Shown: positions 22,535-32,800 of the stretch, one piece after another
Layout: every line of letters begins with the position of its first letter
How positions within the stretch are numbered: the stretch's first letter is position 1
Assembly (NCBI GenBank): GCA_033026295.1
Contig: CM065179.1
Span: 2,388,293 to 2,452,292 of the forward strand
Source of the DNA: Channa striata
Taxonomy: Eukaryota > Chordata > Actinopteri > Anabantiformes > Channidae
DNA length: 64,000 nucleotides
Reading direction: 5' to 3'
Notes under the pieces: model-generated
Databases searched by the model: none
Told to the model about the DNA's origin: nothing
The model's input: the letters and a program-made list of their open reading frames with translations, nothing else
Made by a program: the position numbers and the translations under genes

Positions 22535-23184
22535 CTGTTGTTCTGGATCAATAGGAATGATGCAAAACAGAAAGAACATTATTATCAGAGATTGGTCCAC
22601 CTGATAAGGAAAGGTAAAGTTATCTATCCTACTGACATCTGGAAATAAAATGTTGGAAATATAAAAATGTTCCATCTGTTGAATGAAGACATGCTTAAAA
22701 ATGATCACCACTACCACTATTCTAAACTTATCATTTATTGTTTATCAGCTGATCCGCATCATATCAGCCACATCATGTACTACCATCACTCCATTTTATT
22801 GGGTTTCTCTACTCCTGATGCTATGTAGTAAGCACACACAACCACAAGTATACGCAAAGCGAGCATAAAAACAGACAAAATAATCCAGGCTCCAGGACGC
22901 TGAAGTTTGAAGAGAATATTATGGGCTACCCTCTGACCCTGGACACAGGCTGCCCTTCATCAGGACTCAAAACCCAAGAGTTTCTTTGTGACTGCAGTTG
23001 GGCTCGTGTTTGTCGCCCTTCTCTTGTAAAGTCACTGACCACACAGTCACATTAATGCCACTCTCACAGTGCTGCTTCCTTTTAATAGCAAAGCTCAGGG
23101 AGTTTTTACATTTGTGTTGTCTTTTATCCAAATTCATATATTTAGCGCCACTTTCTGCACAACCCCGTCTTGTATGTTAAAGCC

Positions 23185-23450
23185 AACTTCTGATTCTAAC
23201 CACAACTATAAAGAAATATACAGTAACTACAGAGATGCTACACAACCACAATGAGATGTAAGACAACCACACGAGACAACCAATTATTAACGGGAGATAA
23301 AAAAAAAAATGAAAAAGACAAAAACAACCACAAAGCAATGCAAAATGACCACAAAGAGACAAAAGGGACAAACAGATGCCACATCAAAAAGAAAGACAGC
23401 AAATTGCCCAAAACAACCACAAAGTGACATTACATGAAATTAAATTAAAA
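23185..23450. repeat. ACCACAAAGAGAC-type low-complexity array
   Basis: Loose repeats of units such as CAACCACAA, GACCACAAAGAGACAAAA and ACAACCACAAAG. Such arrays are common in fish introns. A copy in reverse orientation lies at 24750-25030. Confidence 0.6.
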
Positions 23451-23900
23451 AAAAAAAAACAGATGCCCAACAACTACAAGGTGTCGACAAAAGACCAGAG
23501 ACGTAAAGGGATCACAAAGAAACGTCCACCCTGATCCAGGTCTCTTGTGTCTTTTTCAGTCGGTTGAGGCTCGTCCAGGAGTCCACTGTCCCATGATCTG
23601 TCTATAGCTGAACAATATTCTGACTTTACAACTTCGATTATCTAATTAAATCACAGGCTATTAATCACGGACAGTCTATTTCAAGAGTCAGGGCTTCAAT
23701 TGAGGTCTTATCAGTCCAAAACGGAAGCATGTTGCTTTCACGTTCCGTATTTCTACACCTTGACTTCACTTACACCTATAGAAGTGCGTTTAACCAGCGC
23801 ATCCTGACGGTCTCCGGCCGTGTGGACCAGTCTGGGTTCCGTTCCCAGGTGTTATCGGACCGTTCGCTCACCGTTTATCAGCACAGCTTGTTTACACAGC

Positions 23901-23925
23901 CCGAGCCGAGCCGAGCCGAGCCGAG
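23901..23925. repeat. (CCGAG)5 pentanucleotide repeat
   Basis: Five perfect CCGAG units just before an (AC)n, in the GC-richer sequence about 150 nt downstream of the predicted patj first exon. Confidence 0.85.
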
Positions 23926-24065
23926 CCAGGCTAAAGACACACACACACACACAAACACACAGAACAGAACACTCTTAACACTCAACCAGCTGTTAACCCA
24001 AAACAAGACAAGAAAAAATCCGCTTTCTCTCTTTTAAATCTGCGATTGCGTCCAGGTAAACTCAC

Positions 24066-24170
24066 CTGTAACCTCACCTGTGAAAGCAGGAAGTGAAACT
24101 CGGGAGGGAGGGGTGAAACTACACAATGAGCTTTATCGTTTACAGTGAATGTAATTAGTGTTAACACCCC

Positions 24171-24205
<35 letters not shown>

Positions 24206-24500
24206 ACAGTTTTAAGCAGAAGCGATTGAATCTGGTAAAACCATCAGCAGCAGGTTCAGGTCGCAACAGGTGCACTGAAGTTCAAAAACCCCTTCAAACA
24301 GCTGTGACGTGGAAAATACCTGCTGTATTAAATCAGCAGCGACGTCAAACCTTCAACGTCTTCGTCACTTTATAATTATTAACGTCACTAAAACGACGTT
24401 AAAGCAACTTTTCCTCCATCGGCTTCACAAGTTCAGCGCTGCACAACCGGCCGTCGGCTAACAGCCCGCTAGCCGTTAGCATGCTAAACTAGCTCTGCAA
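24066..24500 (-). other. patj: candidate patj non-coding first exon (5' UTR)
   Basis: A perfect U1-type donor, CAG|GTGAGT, lies on the minus strand with its last exon base at 24066. It is upstream of the start-codon exon and has no coding potential, as expected for a 5' UTR exon spliced to the acceptor near 22535. The exon's 5' limit cannot be seen; 24500 is only a guess based on the CpG-richer stretch there. This is inference from splice motif and position. Confidence 0.35.
24172..24203. repeat. (CA)16 microsatellite
   Basis: A clean (AC)n inside the patj/tm2d1 promoter interval, close to the predicted patj first exon. Confidence 0.9.
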
Positions 24501-24749
24501 ATAGCGCCCAAGAGTCTGAATTCTTTAAAGTCAAAGCGGACAGACAGTCGGAACTTGTAGTCGCCTCTAAGTGACGAATTCACATGAAAGGCAGGATTTT
24601 AAAAGGATTCTGTACTGGTGTAAAACTCACATGAATTGGATCCAGTTTGGCACCAGTGTCGCTTTAATGCTGCATTCACGTGCAATCGGAAATGAAGCAC
24701 TACATGTTGAACAGTTTGAACATGTCTGCATCTCGTCTTTTTTGTAAGT

Positions 24750-25030
24750 TATATTCTATGTCTTTTTCATTTATTTGGTGTGTCATTGTGTGTCTTTGGG
24801 GTTTTTTTGTCTCCTTTTAGTCGTCTCGGGTCCACTTTTTGCTTGGTTTGTGTCTGTGGTCATTGCACACGTCTCTACAGTCTCTTCAGTAATGTGGGAT
24901 ATGGTTAGACTTTTTGTGCCATTTGGGTTTATTTTGCATCAGTTTTCACTCTTCATGCGTTACATCAATATATTTACATTTATGTATGCTTGTATTACGT
25001 CTTTTTATCTTGTTTTGTCTCTTTGAAGTC
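24750..25030. repeat. GTCTTTTTGTGTCATT-type low-complexity array
   Basis: Loose repeats such as GTGTGTCATTGTGTGTCTTT, TTTTTGTCTCC and TTTTGTCTCTTTGAAGTCAT. This is the reverse-complement orientation of the array at 23185-23450. Confidence 0.55.
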
Positions 25031-25256
25031 ATTTTGCGCGTATATAGTTAATTGGATAACTGTATTGCTAACTTTTAAAGCTATTATTAATGAATGGAAG
25101 AAAAACATCCTTATTTTGATTACAGGACGTACAATTAAGTAAATCAGTGACTCATTCATGTAGGACACAAAGACGAATCAGCTGGTCATGTCCGCCTCGC
25201 TGCGCCACGGAGCTCTGGGATACTGTTTTTTCGCTGCGTCATGAAGGCATCGCGCT

Positions 25257-25266
25257 GTCACGTGAC
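25257..25266. promoter_or_regulatory. E-box/CLEAR-type palindrome GTCACGTGAC
   Basis: The perfect 10-bp palindrome GTCACGTGAC lies 10 nt upstream of the tm2d1 ATG. This string is the consensus CLEAR element bound by TFEB and other MiT/TFE factors; USF proteins also bind CACGTG cores. It may be in the core promoter or in the 5' UTR. Binding is inferred from sequence only. Confidence 0.55.
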
Positions 25267-25276
25267 ACGCAGAATC

Positions 25277-25410
25277 ATGGCGTCTTCTCGGGGCTGGTGG
25301 GTTTGTTTACGCTCCGGGATCTGGACTTTGTTGTTTTATTGTGTTTATTGTCATTTCAAGCTGGTTCTGGCTCAGGAGGCGGACAGCTGCGAGACCCTAA
25401 GACTCGGACA
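25277..25410 (+). CDS. tm2d1: tm2d1 exon 1: signal peptide and first Cys
   Basis: 134 nt encoding MASSRGWW through CETLRLG, plus two bases of a Gln codon. There is no GT donor. The exon instead ends at CA|ATATCCTTT, a perfect U12-type 5' splice site. The final codon CA+G and the next codons TAT CTC TGC rebuild GQYLC, as in vertebrate TM2D1. Confidence 0.9.
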
Positions 25411-26096
25411 ATATCCTTTAACAACGCGGCTCACCGCTGGAGGAAGAATCTGCACGGGGGAGGCAGCTAGCTCAACGTCAGCAGCGTTAGCGCTAGCTTC
25501 GAGTAGGCTAACGTTCACATTTCTGCTTAAATAAACCCTGTTCCTGAAAAGTGAGATAATACAGTTATTACGGTTCATCTTTGGGATTTAGTATCTACTA
25601 GAAAGCCCGGACTCTGTATATATAAGCGTCACGTTCCTACGTTTTAAACCCGTGTAACGTTAAATGCTTATGACTCGGTATGACTCACATATCCCCCAAA
25701 TTTAATGAATAATCAGCTTTATTCACTCAAAATGTTTCCAGCCGAAACGTAAGTAGCTATAAAACACTGTAAAGGTCCGTCACTTATTCATTTGCTATAG
25801 TAACGGTACAATCAGGAAGCTAAGGAAGTGAAGGTTCTCAGTGCAGAACAGTATCATATTTCCAATGCATTCATATCAAAGCTGATTTATCTGGAGGCAG
25901 AATTTGTATTTACCTATTTTACATAAATGCTTCCACATTGGAGAGAAATCAGCTGTACATAGTATGGAGGTGGTTGCTGTCGTTGACCTGCTTTGTCCAG
26001 AAGTCCTCTAGCGAAGAGTTTCATTCTTTTTGGCTGGAAACATAGAACTTTTAATTGGGAAGGAAGTTTATGACTATTCATACACTACCCCCCCCC

Positions 26097-26128
<32 letters not shown>

Positions 26129-26816
26129 CACAAAAAGAACCCCATGAAGTCATTTAATCGGTCAATTAGGCTTTCGATGTTTTGTCAGTCATCAAACACT
26201 TTGGACTCCTTCACTCTGCTCATGTATCTCTGCAAAGATCCAAAGATTGATGAAGCCACTCAGGAACCAGAAAACTGCAGGGACAAGATCGCCTGGGGTG
26301 AGGCCGACAACACGTCGTATCTCATTCTTTAATACACACCTTCATTTTTCAGTGCTCTGACTCATCGCAGAAAATGTATTTGTTTTACCCTTCAACTTCA
26401 CCAATTAGTCTGGACGTTTTTTTTTTTTTTTTTTTAACTAGTGTATAACTTTAGTGGATTGAAAGGTTGGGGGGGTATACATTTGCTTCAGAAATTATTC
26501 AAACTACTTCACTTTATGCATCTTTTGTAATGGATTTGCTTAAATTTTAGTCTTTGGATGAGTCATGAGCTTGACTGGAGTCAAGGAGTGGACACTACAT
26601 GTAATGACAATAATTTAGGCACATCTCAGGAGAAGGGAATAAACCCGTTTCCAAAGCTCTGATTGTTACCAGGATTGGACCTGGTCGTTTAGTCCAACTG
26701 AGTAACCCTGATTCAAAGGTTTTAAGACGGGATATAAAATCACATGGCAGGATGAATATACGTAAACAGTAAATGGATTTTAAAAGTATAAAATATTGAA
26801 AGGAAATGTGTGTGTG

Positions 26817-26858
<42 letters not shown>

Positions 26859-29800
26859 GGAGTGCCTCCCAGCTCCAAACATCAGCTGTCGACTCTCCAA
26901 CGGGACCGAGTTCAGGTTCAGTGGGAAGGAAGTGGGCTTCAACAAAACCATCCCCTGCAGGAATGTGTGAGTGCTCACAACACACACACAGTGAATTTAC
27001 TGTTCACTCTGTTTGTCGTAGAGACTGTAGCATGTCGGTGTCTGAGCACAGACTCGTGTGAAACTGTTGTTCAGAGAAGAGAAACTGACCTTGAGCTAGT
27101 TAACGATAGTTACACAGTGTCTAACTTGTTTGATTCCCAGGTACAGAACAGTTTTATGTACTCTCAGCACTTTGATTATTTGGCCCTATATGAAAATTCA
27201 ATTATTCCAAGTAATTTTTTGCTCTTCATAATTCAAATAATTAATGAACATGTTTTTCTGTTTCCTGTCAGGAGTGGATATTCCTACAAAGTAGCTGTGG
27301 CTTTATCCCTGTTTCTAGGCTGGCTCGGAGCAGACCGTTTCTACCTGGGATATCCTGCTCTAGGTACTGAAACTTTGCATTTTATTGACTTTATGAGGAC
27401 GCTCACCAACACGGTGTGTTTCTTTACATCTTACACTCACTAAACATCAGGTCATAACCCAACCCTGAGCTCAACCAGAGGCCCCTTTCCTGGTGGATGA
27501 CCTGGACATTTTCACAGGCAAAGTTTTTTGTGGCTGTGGTACATGATCCGGCCAGTGGGGTTGTTTCACCACAGGACAGTTGTCTGTGTAGACGCGTGTC
27601 CACTAACGCATGCATGGTGTAAATTTTTTCACCTGTCCGAATCTGCTGGGGTCTGGGGTCAGTCATTTACAACTGAAGCACAAAGCAGCAAAATGGCAAA
27701 GTCAAGGAGAAGTCCGTGTAAGCAACGTCCCAGAGAGGAAATGTTTCAGTTTCAATGGAACAGAAGTGGGAAGAACAAGTTTGTGTTTCACGTGCCTTTT
27801 TTTTGTGACACACAGTAATTTTTTATTTTTATTTTTACATGTCCCTGCGCTTAACAGAACAGAAGTGTGTATGTGTCTGTCTGAGGGCAAGAGGAAACTG
27901 TAAATTGGTCTTTGATTGTGTCAGCATTAATGTGTTCACACCAGCTGTTTGAGCTTGTTTTGCTGCTCATTTCCAATTGTTTGTCTGGACAGATGATTAG
28001 TTTTCAGATTCTGCTGCTGCCTCCATCTATTTGGTGACTGATCAGCATCTCTACAAAGCTCAATTTTCCCCAAACTCAATACAAAGACAGCCTGATGTCC
28101 TCAGGTTTACACACCACAGAGGCAATTTTCCGAAGTCTCAGGTTTAGGAGACGAAAGACATCAAAACACCATTTTATTCTGGACAGAGAGAGAAAGGAAG
28201 GAATCTGGGTGGATGGAGTGTAATTCTCATTTTATCCTTAAATAACGAAGCTTATGTGGCTTGTTTATAGTCTACACAAGCTACACAGACACACATGCTT
28301 TCAGCTGCACAACGTTAGTTTGATGTGTACCTGAGTACCAGCGTATATTGTGTAAAATGTGTGCGTGTCTGTTAAGTCTTATTTCACAGAACTGTAGCAA
28401 AACTCCTGGACTGTTAGTCAATCTGAAGGTTTTGTTTGCTGGGGTAAAAAAAAAACGGTGAACTACAGAAAGGGACGGACGGATATGAAAACAGCCGCTT
28501 TATCGTTGTAGGATTCTTTATTGTACGTCGTACCCCACACGTTTTTTTAACAGTGCAGGGTGTCAAAACCAAAAATACCTTAAATAGTTGTAAGTTGTAA
28601 ATATTATTACAATATATTTTTTGTGTTAAACGTCAGTTTTCAGAGCTGAACTCTCTGAAGCTCTGAATATTCTCATTAAATGGGGCGACATTGCTCTCTT
28701 TCTTTTTTTTTTTTTTTTTTGGCTTTTTATGGTTTTTCCAGCCTGAATTTAAATTAAATTCAATTAGTCTTTGTTTGTCACTGATCTACACACAATGGAC
28801 CATAATAAGCCAAAGAATAACAGTTACAATTAGCACAACAAGGACGAGTTATCAGCAGACTGAATCTCCCCTCATCCTTCCCTTAATGAGACACCTGCAA
28901 CACGACAAAGGCTGAGAGGCTCCGTGTGTGTTTGTGTGTGTGGTACCGGAGGGGTGGCACGGGAGGATTTGGATGGAGGACAGCTGCACTGACGAACACC
29001 TGGCCCGGTTTGGCACAGGTCGGCCCGACCCGAGCCAAGTCAGATTCATTTCTAAAAATTAATTTTACCGGCAGATTTGTTGAGAGCTTTACAGAGCGAA
29101 CACAGAGAACCACAGGTTAAAGAAGACCGCAGACGAACGCGTCCGTTATTAGAGTTTTACCTGTTTGTCCCGAGGAAACATCACGCAGAGGGTTCGTCCT
29201 CTGGGGAGCAGATGCCATGTTTCAGCTCAACTGCGGATGCTGAGAAAAGAATAAGTTGTAAATGATGGATTTTTTTATTTTAAAGGGGTTAACGATTGTA
29301 GTTAGTAGTGATGAAGCCCAGTCTTTGCTGGTTGGTTAGATTAGTAATTAAACAATATAATTTGTTAACTAAAGGTTTTCACAAGAAAGAAAACATTAAC
29401 ATGCAAAACCCATTTATACACACACACGTACAATATACTCCTAAATAATTTAGAGTTGAATACAGTAATACACTAACGTGTATAAAATTCACGACTAAAT
29501 TCAAAGCAACCTGTAATAAAGTCTGTAAACCACAGAGTAAAAAAGAATCTACAAAAATATGTGAAATGTCATTGAACATGCAAAATATTGTGAAATAACT
29601 GAAAAGCAAAGAACTTACATAGAGCTAAAATGTATTTCAAGACACGTATTAGAAGAAAAAGAATCTTTATCCGTCACTGAGCACATGTACATTTCCTCTG
29701 CGTTTAACCATCCGTGTGGGGGGAGCGGTGGGCCGGCGCCACCTTTTAGTCATGTTCTGAAATATGTTCAGGTGTAAAACTTCTTCGGAGATCAAAACCA

Positions 29801-32800
29801 GCACAAAGAAATTAAGATAAACCTTTATTCATCTTACAGTGGAGAAATTTCCATGTTACCGCAGCCACGAATTGGAAGAGTACGAAAAAAAAATATCAGA
29901 ATACAGTATGTACAATCTGAAAATAAAAACATCTCACATATGTAAACAGTCATACAAGTAATTGCACCATGGGACATTTGTGTTGACGGTTTCAGTCGGG
30001 ACCAGCTTGTAAAGTCTGACAGCAGCAGAGACAAAGGAGCGTTGATGCCGCTCCTTCAGACATTTAGGATGTAAGAGTCTGTCAGTGAAGGATCTGCTCA
30101 GACGGGACACTGCGTCCTACAGGGGGTGGGAGCCATTCTCCAGCAGGGATGAGGGCTCAGATACCGTCCTCCAGAGTCCAGGGGAGTCCCCAAAACCGAG
30201 CTGGGCTCCCTGGCCAGCTTCTCCAGGCTCCTGTCTGCACCAGCAGATTACTCCATGGAAGATGGCCGAGGCCTAGTCATAAAGAAGACCTGATTGTCCT
30301 CAGCAGAAAGAGTCTGCTCCGTCCTGTGTTGTGAGACCAGTCCAGTTTATTGTTCAGGTGAAGAGTCCTCGCTCTCAATGTCCGTTCACCAGTGGATGAC
30401 TCAGAAAATGATCACACATGGTTTGTGTTTATTGTGTCTGTCTGACACTCTTTAGTTATTGATCTAGTTTTTCCAGGTTCCTTCCTCAGTACATATGAGT
30501 CCAGTTTGGGTGCTGAAGACCTCTTGAGCACATTGAACGTTGAATCCCTTTTGGTTTCGTGTGTAAATGACTGAAGATCATTTAGCTAAAGCAGAGTGTA
30601 AAAGCAAACCGTGATGTGCTGCCCGATTAAAGATGATGAGTTTGAAAAAACCAGGCTAAACTGTGACTACAGTGTCGCAGTGAGTGCAGTTCTACTCGTG
30701 TATTCAGTTTTAAAATGAGTTAATTCTCTCTCTCTCTCAGGACTGTTGAAGTTCTGCACTGTCGGTTTCTGTGGAATCGGCACTTTGATCGACTTCATAC
30801 TGATCGCCATGCAGGTGAGTAACAGACCTGACCACTGTTGTTGTTCCGATCTCTCAGGAAATGTTGAGTTTAAACTGGTGTTTTTCTCTTTCTTGCAACC
30901 AACTAGTGATTAAATGATGAAACTAAGAATGTCTTTCAATTATTAAACATTTGGTTCATTTACTTTATGTCATGAAACTGGTAAAATGTTCAAAACACAG
31001 CCTTGTCAAGGTCCGGAACCGAAACATGTTGAGTTTAGCACGATATCGAAGATCAAAAGCCGAGACGCTGGACTAAGTGAGACCAGAGGGAAAGATTTAC
31101 CGTGTGTGTGTGCAGTGACTGTTGACACAAAACAGGTTCACTCATTAAATATGTATCTGACATATTTAATGAGTCTGCTCTGTTTACATCATGACCTGGA
31201 TTTACTGTACAGTCAAAAATACAGATATGACATTCAGTCCGTAACTTTTAATACTAGATTTACCGAAAATCCAGTAGCTGTCTCAAAACTAATAGATTTT
31301 TCTTTTTTTTCTGATGTCAGTTGGGCAGCTGGGACTTTGGCGACAGGCTTACTTGTTGTTGGTATTTCCTTTTTTTTAGGAACAGAGAGGTTAGATTATT
31401 AAATGAATTGTATCAGTTATGTCTTGTTTACACTGGATATTACAGATGAAGACAAGCTTTTAAAAAATCGCATGTTTTACTGCAGTCACCATATTGCTCC
31501 AAAAAGAAATTGCACTTCATTGATTTTCCTAAATTGTTCACGAGTGCGATGTTTTGGAACGGCAAACGTCTGACCCTGATCCACAAAAAATTCCCTGAAG
31601 CAGGAAACAAACCAACATCTGAGTTGAACCTTTATCTGATAACAGGAATGACACAAATCCCTGCAAGACGATGTGCAGGGCTGTAAACCTTTACTCTAAA
31701 TGTTATTAGATACATTAATATTAGATTGAATAAGTGTTTTTTTTTTTTTTTGAGGATTTTTGTTAACTTGGGTTCCCTTGATCTAGTTTAAGGATTTCTG
31801 TAAAAACCTGAACATGTTTTAGGACAAAATGATGCAGAAATGAAAAACATTTTTTAAAATGATTATTAGCCTTTTTTTTTTTTAATTGGCAAAGCATCAG
31901 ATTCTTTAAAAAGAGTCATTATTATCACCATCCTTGTCATTTGGTGGAGCTTTTATTATTGGACTGTCTAGTCTGATCAGAATTCAGAACTTTAAAGCCC
32001 AGACACACACTCGGGTTTTTGTTTAACATCCTCTTTATGAGTGACACCTGTGATGAAGAGTTCCACGTTTCCCAGGGGATCCATTTCAGCGTGGCGTGCG
32101 GTGCCCGAGCCTCATATTTTAGTGGTTAACTGCCCATCGGGGGGGCGGGCTGGCGAGCTTGATGAATAAACAGGCGTCGGCCTTCTGATTATTATTTACG
32201 CCCATTTATCGTGCAGCTCTGCGTCGCTCGGAGGCCTTCAGAATGAATGATGCCGCCTGAAGTTTCTAATGGACTTCAGGCGGAGCGGAGACAGACGGAT
32301 GGAGAGAGGGAAACAGGAGGTGAAGGGACGAATCACTCCCTCCTCTTGAAGTGTTTTAGATAATAGAACCTGGAAATCCATCACAGGATGGCGTGAAGGG
32401 GACTAGCGATGGATGGATGGATGGTCGGACTAATGGAGCGTTTAAACCGGAACACGATGTTTGACGGATCACAGATTTTAAACTTCTCTGTTCGTGAGTG
32501 TGACAGCGGCTAATGTAACCATTAATTGTGGCAGTGAAACCCTAAAGTACTGAGAGACTTTATCATCCCACCTGATAGAAAACAAAACCCTGGACAATCG
32601 AACTAAGAGAGTTTGACTCTCGTGACTGTAGGTTTTTCTGACATTTTCACTGCAAATAAAATCTGCATATATGCAAATGACGGCGCAGCTGTGAAGCCAA
32701 AAACCTTATCGCAGCATTAACACTCGGTCCTGAAACTAGTGGCTCGTGCCACAGAGAAGAAGTTCGTAACGTTTCCTTCAACCTCGTTGGGCTGTTCACC

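Larger units (their letters stand above)
24067..25276. promoter_or_regulatory. patj/tm2d1 head-to-head promoter interval
   Basis: patj (minus) and tm2d1 (plus) diverge from this interval of about 1.2 kb between the predicted patj first-exon donor and the tm2d1 start codon. It has CpG-richer patches at about 24430-24500 and 25180-25280, a 10-bp CACGTG palindrome at 25257-25266, and a low-complexity array at 24750-25030. Human PATJ and TM2D1 are also head to head. Transcription start sites are not determined. Confidence 0.6.
27364..30740. other. tm2d1: tm2d1 intron 4
   Basis: 3.4-kb intron. It contains a T run at 28704-28721, a dispersed repeat fragment at 29655-29745 and an antisense LINE 3' end at 29815-30390. 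The rest shows nothing recognised. Confidence 0.65.

Noticed and set aside
26796..27443. 215-codon open frame covering tm2d1 exons 3 and 4
   Set aside because: It is intron read-through joined to a TG repeat. The real exons are 26858-26966 and 27272-27363.
30986..31402. 138-codon plus-strand open frame in tm2d1 intron 5
   Set aside because: No recognised domain, spans the 15-bp hairpin, and would interrupt tm2d1. Probably chance.
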